A stretch of DNA of 64,000 nucleotides from assembly GCA_018383815.1 (NCBI GenBank), contig JAHAWU010000001.1:1-64000 (forward strand). The letters run 5' to 3'. Shown here in pieces: positions 48,999-60,703 of the stretch. This DNA is from Candidatus Jordarchaeia archaeon. Its GTDB lineage: Archaea > Asgardarchaeota > Jordiarchaeia > Jordiarchaeales > Jordiarchaeaceae. The notes under the pieces were generated by a model. That model ran no database searches. It was not told where the DNA came from and saw only the letters and a program-made list of their open reading frames with translations. Numbering within the stretch: position 1 is the first letter of the stretch; every line of letters begins with the position of its first letter. The translations under genes were made by a program, and so were the position numbers.

Positions 48999-49956
48999 AG
49001 CAGCAGACTATAAAAGCACATACTTTGCAGATTGGTGTCCGGGATGCGGAAACTTCGGCATACTTTCAGCCATGCAAATGGCGCTTGCAGAACTCCAATT
49101 ACCACGCCACAAGACAGCCATATTCACAGGAATAGGATGCAGTGGTAAAATGGCCCAGTGCCTCAACATCAACGGAATTCATGTACTACATGGCAGGGCG
49201 TTGCCCTACGCCATTGGGGCAAAATTAGCTAACCCTGAACTGGAAGTGATTGCGGAGGGCGGGGATGGAGATGGTCTGGGGATAGGAGTAGGACACTTTG
49301 TGAGCGCCGGCAGGAGAAACATAGACATAACATACATTATTCATGACAATGGAGTCTACGGATTAACTAAAGGGCAGGCATCCCCCACCCTTGAACTGGG
49401 ACTGCAAACCAAGTCTTTGCCCAAACCCAATATAAACGCAGCCATTAACGCAATTGCTATAGCTCTAGCGGCGGGTTATACGTTTATCGCCCGGGGATAC
49501 GCCTACGATGTTCGACACCTAAAAGAAATGATAAAAAGGGGAATTCAACATAGAGGATTGGCTCTAATAATTGTTCAACAGCCATGTCCCACATATAACA
49601 ACATCAACACAAAGGAGTGGTATGGAGGAGAAGACCGCATAGATCCCAAAACTGGAAAGCCCACTCCCAGACTGTACAAGCTGGAAGAAACTGGCTACGA
49701 TGGAGTCGTTCACAGCCCGGATGAGGCTTTCGAAAAGCAAATGGCGGCTTTAGCCAAGGCCCAAGAGTGGGGTGACAAAATACCCATAGGAGTATTCTAC
49801 CAGAACGAGTTTGAACCCACCTACCAAGACAGAATATTAAAAAGGATACCAAACTATCTGCAAAGCCCACCAGCCAAACAACCCATATGTGACCAACAAG
49901 GCAAACCAATAACAAACATAACTGCCCTACTTGATAAACTTAAGGTCACCGGTTAA
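48988..49956 (+). CDS. 2-oxoacid:ferredoxin oxidoreductase beta subunit (KorB-like)
   Basis: [40 protein letters not shown] (TPP binding), [18 protein letters not shown]. Confidence 0.92.
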   Translation: MALKAADYKSTYFADWCPGCGNFGILSAMQMALAELQLPRHKTAIFTGIGCSGKMAQCLNINGIHVLHGRALPYAIGAKLANPELEVIAEGGDGDGLGIGVGHFVSAGRRNIDITYIIHDNGVYGLTKGQASPTLELGLQTKSLPKPNINAAINAIAIALAAGYTFIARGYAYDVRHLKEMIKRGIQHRGLALIIVQQPCPTYNNINTKEWYGGEDRIDPKTGKPTPRLYKLEETGYDGVVHSPDEAFEKQMAALAKAQEWGDKIPIGVFYQNEFEPTYQDRILKRIPNYLQSPPAKQPICDQQGKPITNITALLDKLKVTG

Positions 49957-50140
49957 AACCCAAGGGAAAATAAGGAACAAAGACTCAAAAAAGAGCCAAA
50001 TTCAAAAGAAATGGGGATTTTTATACTCCCCCAATACATATGGTTGCTAGCCAATCTAGATAGAAGCTCCGAAACGCCTTCATTTTTCTCTTTTTTTGTT
50101 GTCTTTTGATCTTCCACAGGAAAACTTGCTAATCGGTCTG

Positions 50141-50512
<372 letters not shown>

Positions 50513-50602
50513 TTAAAGGGGAGGCAAAAATTGGAGAACTGGATTTAGGATGCAAAATTCACGGTGAATTTTGATAGGGGAAGAAATGAAGGGTATTTTT
50601 GA

Positions 50603-51997
50603 CTATTGCTTTGTTTTCTCCAGGGGGTAGCCAGCCTTCTTCCAAGCCATTACTCCGCCTAGTACACTTGTTACTTTTTCGTAACCGTTCATTTTTAGTA
50701 TGCTGGCTGCAATGCTGGTTTTATATCCTGAGTCGCAGTATACCACTACGTGTTTTTCTTTGGGCACTTCTCCCAGGCGGTTTTTTAGGTCTCCTACCCA
50801 GATGTGGTGGGCGTTTTTCACGTGGCCGTCTTGCTCCCACTTGTTTTCGTCTCTCACATCGAGGATGAAAAGGGACTTGTCTTCAAGGTTCTTTTTAAAT
50901 TCCTGAACAGACCAAGTGTTTACCCTCTCGACCTGTTCGGCTTCTCTATACCAGGCAGAGAACCCTCCGGCTAGGTAGCCTTGGAGGTTGTCGTAACCCA
51001 GGCGAATAAAGTATCTCACGATTTGGTCAAGGGAAGTATTGTCATCAGTGATAACTATAATTGGGTCTTCATAGTTTAGCATCCAACCTATGAATAGAGG
51101 CAGGCCGCTTCTCCATATGTTTATGCTTTGGGGCACATGTCCCCCCGAGAAACCTGTGGGCATCCTGGTGTCCACGATTTGGGCGCCTTTTTCGCGGTAC
51201 TTTTTCAGCTCCGCTACACTTACTGCTTTAAGATGGGGTAAGCGGTGTAGGAGGGGAGGCCCCTTCTTGTTGTACTCTTCCATTTTTCTAAAGTATGGGG
51301 GTCTATCAAGCTTCTCCCCCATTTTGCGGGCAACAAATGCCGCTTTATCTTTTAGTTGTAGTGTCTTATTTGTTCTCTTTTCAAACCCTATTGTGGTGTA
51401 TTCAAGGTCTCCAATTGCTCCTCCGCAAACGGAGCCCTTTCCATGAGCGGGGCAAACAAGGACTCCCTCATCCAATTTTAATAGTTTGCCAAAAAGGCTG
51501 TCATATAAGTTGCTTGCTAACCTTTCCTTTTCCTTTTCTCCGTAGAGGTCTGTTCTTCCCACATCTCCTGCAAATAGGGTGTCACCAGTAAATACCATGT
51601 ACACTTCGTTGGAGGATTCTTTGTCCTTTAGGGTGATTGAGATGCTTTCATCGGTGTGCCCCGGTGTTTCGAGTATTTCTAATTCCAGCATACCTACTTC
51701 GAATTTGTCTCCTTCCCTTACTCCTTGCCCATAGGAGAAATCCAGCCTTGACCCGTGATAAATCTCTGCACCAGTCACGTTTGCCAGTTCTAATGAGCCG
51801 ATGACGTAGTCCTCGTTCCTGTGGGTTTCAAATATGTAAATAATTTTTACTTCGTACCTGTTCGCAAGTTCAAGATAAATGTCTATGTCTCTTCTTGGAT
51901 CAATAACTGCAGCCTGATTTCCAGAGCCCACAAAATAGGAGTTATGTGCTATTATTTCAGACTTCACCTTCTCAAATATCAATTCAAAAACCTCCAC
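50603..51997 (-). CDS. MBL-fold/rhodanese multidomain protein (persulfide dioxygenase-related)
   Basis: MBL domain (ETHRNEDYVIGS, ETPGHTDESI, FTGDTLFAGDVGRTDL) followed by two rhodanese domains, the second with VVYCDSGYKTSIAA. Confidence 0.88.
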   Translation of the reverse strand: MEVFELIFEKVKSEIIAHNSYFVGSGNQAAVIDPRRDIDIYLELANRYEVKIIYIFETHRNEDYVIGSLELANVTGAEIYHGSRLDFSYGQGVREGDKFEVGMLELEILETPGHTDESISITLKDKESSNEVYMVFTGDTLFAGDVGRTDLYGEKEKERLASNLYDSLFGKLLKLDEGVLVCPAHGKGSVCGGAIGDLEYTTIGFEKRTNKTLQLKDKAAFVARKMGEKLDRPPYFRKMEEYNKKGPPLLHRLPHLKAVSVAELKKYREKGAQIVDTRMPTGFSGGHVPQSINIWRSGLPLFIGWMLNYEDPIIVITDDNTSLDQIVRYFIRLGYDNLQGYLAGGFSAWYREAEQVERVNTWSVQEFKKNLEDKSLFILDVRDENKWEQDGHVKNAHHIWVGDLKNRLGEVPKEKHVVVYCDSGYKTSIAASILKMNGYEKVTSVLGGVMAWKKAGYPLEKTKQ

Positions 51998-52115
51998 ATA
52001 AACAAATTATTCAAATTTTTAACAAGACTACACTATACATTTCAAGCCATATTTTAGAACTAGAAAAAAGGGATTAAGGCTCACTCAAAAATGGTAGAAA
52101 TAGAGGTACTGAGAT

Positions 52116-52988
52116 TTAGCGTGGGTTTTTTCCCACTACTGTTGGGTTTTCGGGGTAGGCTGTCCACTCTGTGAATGAGCCTTCATATATTTTGACTTTG
52201 GGGAATCCCAGGTAATATTTGAACAGGAGGAACTCATTGGTTGCTTCTCGCCCAGTTCCGCAGGAGCAGATTATGGTTTTGTCAGGCGTAACTTTGCTGG
52301 CATCAAGAATAGCCTGAATCTCTTTATCGGGTTTAAGCAGTCTTTTGTTTTTAGCATCCATGAAGTTTGCCCAAGGTAGGTTTATTGCCCCCGGTATGTG
52401 GCCAGGCTTAATCCAGGGCCCTTGACCCTCGTAAACGGGTGCGGGGCGAGCATCCAAAAGAATCACGTCTTCCCGATCCTTTATTCTCTTGAATTCCTCG
52501 TATTCCACGTAGAATTCTTTGCGAACTTGGGCCTTGAAGTTGGATTCTTCTATTTTGGGAAATTCTTTGGTGAGTTTTTTGCCCTCCTCCTTCCACTTGT
52601 CAATACCTCCATCAAGAATGTAGACATTATTATGTCCAAATCGAATCAAAGTATAGGCTACCATAGTCTGCTCTAAACCATCACCCCAACCCTTAAAGGG
52701 CCCCACACCAGTATAAACTACTACGGGCACATCTGGCTTGAGACCGTTTCTGCGAAAAAGTGCTTGGGCAACCTCTTTGGGAACATATTTTCCAGGAATC
52801 CCCTTATAAGGGACGCGAAATAGTTTCTCGCTCATATAAACTGCTCTGGGTATATGCTCCTGGATGTAGTCGTGGATGTCTGGCTGAGTATCCAATACCA
52901 TTAAATTTTGGTCATCTAGGTGCTCCGCCAACCAATCGGTTGAAACCCATTTCACTATGCCACTTCCATAAGGATATTTCTTAGCCAT
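52116..52988 (-). CDS. Two-domain thiosulfate/3-mercaptopyruvate sulfurtransferase (rhodanese)
   Basis: [30 protein letters not shown]; active-site [13 protein letters not shown]. Confidence 0.9.
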   Translation of the reverse strand: MAKKYPYGSGIVKWVSTDWLAEHLDDQNLMVLDTQPDIHDYIQEHIPRAVYMSEKLFRVPYKGIPGKYVPKEVAQALFRRNGLKPDVPVVVYTGVGPFKGWGDGLEQTMVAYTLIRFGHNNVYILDGGIDKWKEEGKKLTKEFPKIEESNFKAQVRKEFYVEYEEFKRIKDREDVILLDARPAPVYEGQGPWIKPGHIPGAINLPWANFMDAKNKRLLKPDKEIQAILDASKVTPDKTIICSCGTGREATNEFLLFKYYLGFPKVKIYEGSFTEWTAYPENPTVVGKNPR

Positions 52989-53193
52989 AAAAAAAACGCC
53001 TCCTCATATCACGAATTAAAATTGACCTCCCAATTTATATTTTTATTTGAATTATGAATATTAATTAATAGTAGATATCCATTTTAACTTTGCCCTAAAA
53101 TCCTCCACCTGAAGGCTCCATAAAAAAGGGGAAAAAAGGTGGTGCGGAGATTTCGACCAAACTATGACGGTAGATAATTGTAGAGCCTGCCTT

Positions 53194-53739
53194 CTAGAAA
53201 GATTTGAATTTTTCTTTGGGGGAATTGCATATGGGACACTTGTTTGGAGCTTCACCCTCGAGTGTGTAGCCGCACATGGAGCACACGTTTATTGGTCCAA
53301 AGCTTGCATCTTTGCCTTGGTCTACAGATTTTTTTGCCTTCTCATACAAAACAAGATGGGCCTTCTCCGCTGCCAGAGCCCATTCGAAACTTTTCGCTGC
53401 AGCATTTTCGCCTTGGAGATTAGCTACGGCAATATAGGCGGGGTACATCTCGTTGACTTCGAAGGTTTCCCCATCAATGCCCGCTTGAAGATCTTCAGAA
53501 GTGTTTGTGGTTCCAAAGATGGCCCCAGAAAAGGTAACGGCTTCCCCCTTGCTTTTTATAATGCGGTAGTGGTTGCCTGCGTGAACCTTCTCCGCAAAAG
53601 ATGTTGCCTGAAACAATCGGGCAACGTTGGGAAACTTGTTTTTCTCTGCTCTCTCTGAATAAATTAAATATCTCATGTGAGCCTGGCTCTCTCCAGCATA
53701 CGCACTTCTAAGATTTGTTTCAGTCATTTCCTTAACCAT
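53194..53739 (-). CDS. Rubrerythrin
   Basis: AYAGESQAHMRYLIYSERAEKNKFPNVARLFQATSFAEKVHA and C-terminal rubredoxin domain VCSMCGYTLEGEAPNKCPIC. Confidence 0.93.
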   Translation of the reverse strand: MVKEMTETNLRSAYAGESQAHMRYLIYSERAEKNKFPNVARLFQATSFAEKVHAGNHYRIIKSKGEAVTFSGAIFGTTNTSEDLQAGIDGETFEVNEMYPAYIAVANLQGENAAAKSFEWALAAEKAHLVLYEKAKKSVDQGKDASFGPINVCSMCGYTLEGEAPNKCPICNSPKEKFKSF

Positions 53740-54327
53740 ACAATACGCCCTCCGATATTTTAGAAATTTGACAATGTATCATATAAGGGGAGAAATATAT
53801 TCATTTCCTAATGATTCTTGGAAAATAAAACCCCCACGAATTTAGGCAAACACTCTACAAACCTGCTTCCTAGAATTGGTTTGGTAGATGCATCTAACAG
53901 AGGGATTGGGAGAGCTCTAAACGCTAAAAAACCAGATTTTCACTTATTCCATGAGTCCATGTGTTCAGATAGGACTCCTTATGCTGATTTTTGTGGCTTT
54001 CCTGGCCTGGCCACTCGCCTCTATAATCCCTTCCAGCCCCATTTTTATTACATGTTTGTGTTAAAAACTGGGGAAGTTTGCCTCAAGAACCCAGAAGTAA
54101 AAGCAGTTTCGACAAACAGGAGTGCCGTTTGAACATATGGCATGAGTTTAACGCATTGGGAAAAAACCTAAAAATAGCCCTCCTTTTCAGAAAAGGAGTC
54201 TTATTAAGCCAGATCTATTCTCACCAGTCAAAGGCAGACAATTTAGATTTTAATTTCCAATAGAAATTAAAAAAGTTTAAGAGGCAGATTTTCAAACAGG
54301 CTGTTATAAAGGGTAAAATTTTGTGAT

Positions 54328-56733
54328 ATGGTGGGTTTTATGATTAAAGCCTCCCAGGATCTTAAGGGTAAGCTCATTGTTAAGGCGGTTAGAAACGTTA
54401 GAAGAGGCTACGCGAAGGATGAAGCCACTAGGGGCATGTTTCGCCCCGGAATCAAGTTGGATTTACAGAGGTCACGCCTAATAACTGAGTCGTACAAGAT
54501 GACTGAGGGCGAGCCTATGCCCATAAGGAGAGCTAAGGCTCTAGACCACATCCTCAGCAATTTAAAGATTTATATTCAGCCCTGGGAACGCATAGTAGGC
54601 AACCATACTGAGGAACCCAGCGGTCTATTTTTCCCCATAGATATGAATTGGAGAAGCGTTTGGAGAGCTGTCAATTCCATTGAGGGAAAAAGCCTCCTTG
54701 ACGATAATGGGCGGAAAGAGTTGGAGGAACTCTGCAAATACTGGGACGGCAAATGCATGAGCGATAGACACAAAGAATTTTTCGGCGGAGAATTAGCCAA
54801 ATACTGGAGGTATGATGGAACCTTCCTGTGGACCCACTGGTCAGAGTTAGGAGTGCCCGATTACGAGAAACTGTTCCGCGTCGGACTCAAGGGCCTAATT
54901 AAAGAAGCAGAAAACAAACTGGAAGAAATAGAGAGGGAAGTTCCACGCGACTACGTGGGAAAGAAGGAATTCCTTCTGGCAGTTATAATCGCCCTCAAAG
55001 CAGTCATCAAATATGCCCACAGATACGCTAAACTCGCCAGAGAAATGGCTGAAAGGGAAACCGAGGACAAAGAGTTGAAGCAGAGACTTCTAGAAATTGC
55101 TGAGACCTGCGAATGGGTTCCAGAAAACCCGCCTCGCACATTTCTGGAAGCCCTGCAATTTTTCTTCTTCATCCACTTGGTACGCTACGTGGAATATTCC
55201 ACGCTGGGAATTGGAGTTAGGTTCGACAAGGTTTTTGGGCCCTACTACCAGAAGGACGTCGCTGATGGACGCCTCACCAGAGAGGAAGCCTTAGAACTGT
55301 TACAGTTGCTCTGGGTAAAAATGCATGAATTGGGGCTAATTTATTCCCCCCTACTTACTGCTATTTATGGGGGCGTAGCCTCCCTCCAGGCCATCACCAT
55401 AGGTGGAGTAGATTCGGAGGGTAGGGATGTTACAAATGAGGTTAGCTATCTTGTTTTAGACACCGCTCTATCTATGCGTACTCTTGAGCCGAGCATCGCC
55501 CTGCGGGTTCACGATGGTACCCCGGACGAACTCTTGGAGAAGGCTGTTGATGTGATACGAACGGGCATAGGGTACCCTTCACTATTCAATGATCGAGCCA
55601 TTATTCCTCTACTTCAGAGGTGGAATGTGCCCCTCAAGGATGCCCGTGACTACTCTGTGAGTGGCTGTGTCTACATAGAGATTCCCGGAAAGTGCATGGC
55701 CCGCCGCGCCCCAGGAGGCATCGTCCTACCTAAATGCTTGTGGTGGGCTCTTCACCAGGGAAAGGATCCAAAGACGGGAGAGCAGAGGGGTGCGCCCACG
55801 CCGGATCCCCGAACTTTTAAATCTGTGGAGGACGTGATGAACGCTTATCTGGAGCAGGTGCGGTTTTTCTTTGATAAACAGTTGAAGCTTGAGGACACTT
55901 GCCGCGAACTCTATGAGAAGTATCTTCCAAGGCCCTATTACTCGGCAATTCTGGATGGCTGTATAGAGAGGGCCATGGATTGCAGAAAGTGGGCCTATCC
56001 CACTAACTCATTCTGCGTAATTATTGGTCCCACAAATGTTGCGGACTCCATAGCGGCCATTAAGAAGGTGGTTTTTGAGGATAAGAAGGTTACCATGGAG
56101 GAACTCATAGAGGCCATGGATAATAACTGGAAAGGGTACGAGCACATCAGACAGTTAATGCTTCAGGCGCCCAAGTATGGAAACGATGACGACTATGTAG
56201 ATGAAATAATGAACGAGGTGCAAGTAAAAACAGAAGCAGTAATAGAATCATTCAGGGACCGCTTTGGACATCCCTGCCGCGGTGATGGAAGCGGTGTTTC
56301 TGCCACCTATGGTGTTGCTTTCGACACCCCAGCAACCCCTGATGGACGCTTCGACGGGGAACCATTCGCAGACGCCACCCTCTCACCCATGATGGGCAGA
56401 GATCAAAAAGGGCCCACTGCTGTTCTCAGTTCTGCGGCTAAAGTCGATGCAGTTAAAACTTACAATCATCTGCTTAATCAGAAGTTTTTGCCAAGTTACC
56501 TTGAGGGCGACTACAAACCTATTTTTATACAGTATCTCAAAACTTGGAAAGAACTGGGGATACCTCACATACAATTCAACATTGTGGACAAGAAAACCCT
56601 AATCGAAGCCCAGATGAAACCCCAGGAACACCAGGACCTTATTGTACGTGTTGCAGGTTATAGTGCCTACTTTGTAGATCTAAGTAAGGGGTTGCAGGAC
56701 GCAATAATAGCCAGAACCGAACAAAAGTTTTAA
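54328..56733 (+). CDS. Glycyl radical enzyme (PFL/PflD-like family, substrate unknown)
   Basis: Active-site segment DYSVSGCVYIEIPGK (Cys codon 55666-55668) and glycyl loop RVAGYSAYFVDLSKGLQDAIIARTE (Gly codon 56656-56658). Confidence 0.92.
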   Translation: MVGFMIKASQDLKGKLIVKAVRNVRRGYAKDEATRGMFRPGIKLDLQRSRLITESYKMTEGEPMPIRRAKALDHILSNLKIYIQPWERIVGNHTEEPSGLFFPIDMNWRSVWRAVNSIEGKSLLDDNGRKELEELCKYWDGKCMSDRHKEFFGGELAKYWRYDGTFLWTHWSELGVPDYEKLFRVGLKGLIKEAENKLEEIEREVPRDYVGKKEFLLAVIIALKAVIKYAHRYAKLAREMAERETEDKELKQRLLEIAETCEWVPENPPRTFLEALQFFFFIHLVRYVEYSTLGIGVRFDKVFGPYYQKDVADGRLTREEALELLQLLWVKMHELGLIYSPLLTAIYGGVASLQAITIGGVDSEGRDVTNEVSYLVLDTALSMRTLEPSIALRVHDGTPDELLEKAVDVIRTGIGYPSLFNDRAIIPLLQRWNVPLKDARDYSVSGCVYIEIPGKCMARRAPGGIVLPKCLWWALHQGKDPKTGEQRGAPTPDPRTFKSVEDVMNAYLEQVRFFFDKQLKLEDTCRELYEKYLPRPYYSAILDGCIERAMDCRKWAYPTNSFCVIIGPTNVADSIAAIKKVVFEDKKVTMEELIEAMDNNWKGYEHIRQLMLQAPKYGNDDDYVDEIMNEVQVKTEAVIESFRDRFGHPCRGDGSGVSATYGVAFDTPATPDGRFDGEPFADATLSPMMGRDQKGPTAVLSSAAKVDAVKTYNHLLNQKFLPSYLEGDYKPIFIQYLKTWKELGIPHIQFNIVDKKTLIEAQMKPQEHQDLIVRVAGYSAYFVDLSKGLQDAIIARTEQKF

Positions 56734-56790
56734 ACTAAAAAAGGCGATGGGATTTCCGCCACTGTTATTAGAGTTCCTGCTTGAGATAAA

Positions 56791-57717
56791 TTGTTGTGGG
56801 TTGTAAAAAATTTGGAGATAAAGGGTCTTATTTTTAATATTCAGAGGTTCAGCATTCATGATGGGCCTGGAATAAGGACCACGGTTTTCTTGAAGGGTTG
56901 CCCTCTGAGATGCCTTTGGTGTTCCAATCCTGAATCTCACGAACCCTTCCCTACTATTATTGTTCGAGACATTAAGTGTGCCAGGTGTGGAAGCTGTGCT
57001 TCGGTGTGTCCCGTGGGTGCTATAAGCTTTGATAGAGAAAGGGGAAGAGTGATTAACTGGTCGGCTTGTAATCAATGCTTAGTTTGTGTGGAGGCTTGCA
57101 AATACCAGTCGCTTAGCATTTGTGGAAGATACATGGATGTGGGTGAGGTTCTTGGGGAAGTGTTGAGGGATATGCCCTTCTATAAAAATTCTGGTGGTGG
57201 GGTGACTGTTTCGGGGGGTGAGCCTCTATTACAATGGGAGTTTGCTTCTGAGCTTTGTAGAACTTTCAGGGAAAATAAGCTTCATACTGCTCTTGAAACA
57301 TGTGGATTTGCTCCCTGGAAAAATTTTGAGAGGGTTTTGGAACATGTGGATTTGGTTCTTTATGATGTTAAGCACCTTGACCCCGTGAAACATAGGGAGG
57401 GGACCGGTGTGGATAATGAGATAATTTTAGATAACCTTCACAAAGCAGCTAAAAAGAGACCGGTCTGGATTAGGGTACCCTTAATTGCGGGTTATAATGA
57501 TTCAAGGAAGCACATTAAAAGCCTCGTAGATTTAGCCAGAGAGGTGGACGCCGAAAAGATTTCATTGCTGCCCTACCATGAGGGTGGGAAGTCTAAGTGT
57601 GAACAAATTGGAAAAACTTACCCCCTTCCAGACGCTAAAGCTCCTCCAGAAGAGTATGTCAAAGAACTACAAAAGTATATTACAGAGTTGGGGGTGGAAG
57701 CAACTATAGGTCACTAG
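56791..57717 (+). CDS. Glycyl radical enzyme activase (radical SAM)
   Basis: SIHDGPGIRTTVFLKGCPLRCLWCSNPES, ferredoxin insert CARCGSCASVCP...CNQCLVCVEAC, SGGEPLLQ. Confidence 0.93.
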   Translation: MLWVVKNLEIKGLIFNIQRFSIHDGPGIRTTVFLKGCPLRCLWCSNPESHEPFPTIIVRDIKCARCGSCASVCPVGAISFDRERGRVINWSACNQCLVCVEACKYQSLSICGRYMDVGEVLGEVLRDMPFYKNSGGGVTVSGGEPLLQWEFASELCRTFRENKLHTALETCGFAPWKNFERVLEHVDLVLYDVKHLDPVKHREGTGVDNEIILDNLHKAAKKRPVWIRVPLIAGYNDSRKHIKSLVDLAREVDAEKISLLPYHEGGKSKCEQIGKTYPLPDAKAPPEEYVKELQKYITELGVEATIGH

Positions 57718-57806
57718 TAGCAGGTAAATATGACCAAAAGACTTTTCAATTAGGGGTAAAGCACGGTATTTTAATCAAGAATTCATTGGTGTAGAGGTGT
57801 CAAGGT

Positions 57807-58463
57807 TTGGAGATAAAGGCTCTTGTCTTTGATTTGGAGGGTACGCTTTACAACTCTAGGGAACTTGCCAATGAGTGGCGTGTTCAGGTATTTAAACTAC
57901 TCAAGGAGAAAACTGGGAGGAGTGAGGAGGATATTTTGAAAGAATTTTTGAAGATAACTGAGGAATTAAGGGGGCAAGGCTTCAGGAGACCCCCTGTCTC
58001 CATGATAGTGGAAAAAGTGGGAATAACTAGAGAGGAATTCTACAAGGCAATAGACTCGGTGGATGCCAAAAAATTTTTGAAACCCGACCTGGAGCTGAAA
58101 CAAGCTTTGGAACATATGAAGAGGCAGTGGAAGCTGGCCATGCTTACAAACCTGAGTCGTAAAAGCACCCTCAACATAATTGAAGCCCTGGGCCTAAACC
58201 CCGAAATTTTTAATCCGCTGATTACTGCGAGTGAAATGGAAAAAGGAAAACCTGACCCGGAACCCTTCAAAAAGATAATTGAGGATTTAGGCTTGGAGCC
58301 CTCATCAATAATGATGGTGGGTGACAGCATTTCATCAGACCTAGCACCTGCCAAGAAGTTGGGAATGAAAACTGCTCTTGTCAGTGAGAAGGAAAGCTCT
58401 CCCCTGGCAGACATAAAAGTTAAAAACATCGTAGAATTAAAAGAAATCCTTGAAAACAAATAA
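57807..58463 (+). CDS. HAD-superfamily hydrolase
   Basis: VFDLEGTLYNS, AMLTNLSRKS, KGKPDPEPF-like EKGKPDPEPFKKI, MMVGDSISSDL. Confidence 0.88.
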   Translation: MEIKALVFDLEGTLYNSRELANEWRVQVFKLLKEKTGRSEEDILKEFLKITEELRGQGFRRPPVSMIVEKVGITREEFYKAIDSVDAKKFLKPDLELKQALEHMKRQWKLAMLTNLSRKSTLNIIEALGLNPEIFNPLITASEMEKGKPDPEPFKKIIEDLGLEPSSIMMVGDSISSDLAPAKKLGMKTALVSEKESSPLADIKVKNIVELKEILENK

Positions 58464-58919
58464 AAACTATTCATTTCAACACAACTTTTAATTTAAGAAT
58501 CAATCACTTATACCCATCTGACTTTTTGAAAAATAGGGAGGATAAAAGCTGTTCAATAAAACTTATTCTTTTCTCAGATGAAAAAGCACCAATTACCGCT
58601 TCAAAAATTGGAATTAGATTCTCACACCAAAAATAATGGAATGTTAGAATCACACATTCCTGAGATGAATTCAGGTAACCTTTGTATCTCCACTATTTTC
58701 TAGAATAGGCTTAATTTTCAAGATTGATAGCAATGCTGATTTTTCTACTCTCACCTCCTTTTTTGGGCCGAAACATGAAACCTGTTTTACAAAGATCTTT
58801 TCTGAAGAAGCAGAGGAATCTAAAAATCGTTAGGTGGGCATCAAAAACTTTTTATTGAGGGATTTCTCCTAAAATGTGAAAATTGGTGATTCTGTTATCC
58901 TTTTTTGGAGAGATGAGTT

Positions 58920-60410
58920 GTGTCTGAGAAATTTGATGTGGTGGTTATTGGCGCTGGTTTAGGTGGCCTCTCCTCAGCCGCCACACTTGCTAAAAACGGC
59001 CTGAGCGTTTTGCTTCTCGATAAGCACTACAAACCAGGCGGGTATGCAACTTCCTTTGTTAGGGGAAGGTTTGAGTTCGAAGTGGCACTCCACGCTCTCT
59101 CTGGACTGGATCTTGACCGCAAACGTGGTTACATGTACCGAATGCTTGAAGAGCTCGGAATAACGAAGAGGGTGGAGTTCGTTAAACTCTCCACGCTCTA
59201 CAAATCGGTCTACCCCGATTTTGAGTTTGTGATGCCCGCTGGGAGAGAAAATATTGAAAATGTTTTATTTGACGCTTTTCCCAAGGAGTCTGAGGGCATT
59301 AAGCGTTTCCTTGACCGGATAAGCGCCACAAACGCTGTTCTCACTGGGCTTCAGCGGGGTGGAGTGACAAAAGAGCAGATTCAGGAACACTTTGTAAAGT
59401 ATCAGGATAAGACACTTGGAGAAGTTTTAAACGCCGACGTTAAGGATGTTAGGGCTCGCGCAATCCTCGCCCAGCTTACTGGCTACTTTGGACTTCCCCC
59501 CTCAAAGGTTTCTTATGTATTAGCTGCGTCTGGCTTAGACACCTACTTCATGTATGGCGGAGCTCAGATAAAGGGAACCTCCCACACCTTGGCAAATGCC
59601 TTCGTAGAATCCATTACCGAATTCGGGGGAGAAGTTCGATTAAGCAATGGAGCCAAGAAAATTCTCACAGAAGGAGGCAGAGTAACTGGAGTTGTAACTG
59701 AGAAAAACGAGAAAATAGAAACAGACTACATAGTTTCAAATGTTAACCCCTTTACACTGTGCAACTTAATTGGCCTAGATAAGATGCCTGAGTCCTTCTT
59801 GGAGAAGCTGCGCTCAAAGCCCATAGCCATATCGACGGTCTGTGTTTACTTGGGATTGGATGTGCCGCATGCTGAGCTGGGACTGGATGAGTTCGAAATG
59901 TTTATTGGCTCAAGCTACGACTTTGACCGGCTCTACAAAATGAGCAGAGGTCTGGAGCCGACAGAGATTGGACTCGCCACTTACAATTTGGCTTACTCTG
60001 AAGCCTCACCCCCCGGAACAACCATTGTGGTTCTTACCACTATTGCTAATGGCGATGCTTGGACAAAACTGGATCCTGCGCAGTACTTTGAAACCAAGAC
60101 CAGAGTTGGTGACAGAATATTAAAGATCGCTGAGGAGAAGGTAGTTCCGGGATTAAGGGAGCATATTGAGGTAGTAGAGGTATCAACACCAATCACCAAT
60201 ATGCGGTACACTGGCAATCCCGAGGGCACAATACTGGGAACCCCTTACACTCCCGATAATGTTTTGGGAAAACGTTTGCCGCAGGATGGCCCATTTAAAG
60301 GACTTTACCTTGCCGGAGCCTGGACCCAAATTGGTGGAGGATACCAAACCTGCCTGATGTCTGGAAACTGGGCCGCAAACAAAATTCTCAGCGAGTTTAA
60401 AAGAAAATAA
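58920..60410 (+). CDS. Phytoene desaturase-family FAD-dependent oxidoreductase
   Basis: VVVIGAGLGGLSSAATLAKNGLSVLLLDKHYKPGGYATSF; C-terminal GLYLAGAWTQIGGGYQTCLMSG. Confidence 0.88.
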   Translation: MSEKFDVVVIGAGLGGLSSAATLAKNGLSVLLLDKHYKPGGYATSFVRGRFEFEVALHALSGLDLDRKRGYMYRMLEELGITKRVEFVKLSTLYKSVYPDFEFVMPAGRENIENVLFDAFPKESEGIKRFLDRISATNAVLTGLQRGGVTKEQIQEHFVKYQDKTLGEVLNADVKDVRARAILAQLTGYFGLPPSKVSYVLAASGLDTYFMYGGAQIKGTSHTLANAFVESITEFGGEVRLSNGAKKILTEGGRVTGVVTEKNEKIETDYIVSNVNPFTLCNLIGLDKMPESFLEKLRSKPIAISTVCVYLGLDVPHAELGLDEFEMFIGSSYDFDRLYKMSRGLEPTEIGLATYNLAYSEASPPGTTIVVLTTIANGDAWTKLDPAQYFETKTRVGDRILKIAEEKVVPGLREHIEVVEVSTPITNMRYTGNPEGTILGTPYTPDNVLGKRLPQDGPFKGLYLAGAWTQIGGGYQTCLMSGNWAANKILSEFKRK

Positions 60411-60703
60411 AAAGAATTAGAGTGTGCCACACTCAAGGATTCAGAAAAGCCCTTACAAAAAGTGCGTAGATAAGAGGGATAACCTGAACTTTAAAATCCT
60501 TTACTAGTAACATGACTAGGAGAGGGGGGTCTTGGAACTATTCTAAATTTTCTTATTCACAGTTATGAGTAGTATTCTCTGTTCTTAACTCTGTAGCTAA
60601 GATAATTGTTTAAAGAAGCTTACTAGTTGGGAATGTGGATAAACCTAATATATTTCCAGTAAAACTTTTTTTGGCTACACCTATGCTTTGGAAGCCTGCT
60701 TTT

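Noticed and set aside
53818-54132. ORF with LVDASNRGIGRAL, resembling an SDR TGxxxGIG motif
   Set aside because: Only a short motif-like stretch, with no downstream YxxxK or further SDR homology visible; could be a very decayed remnant but not supportable.
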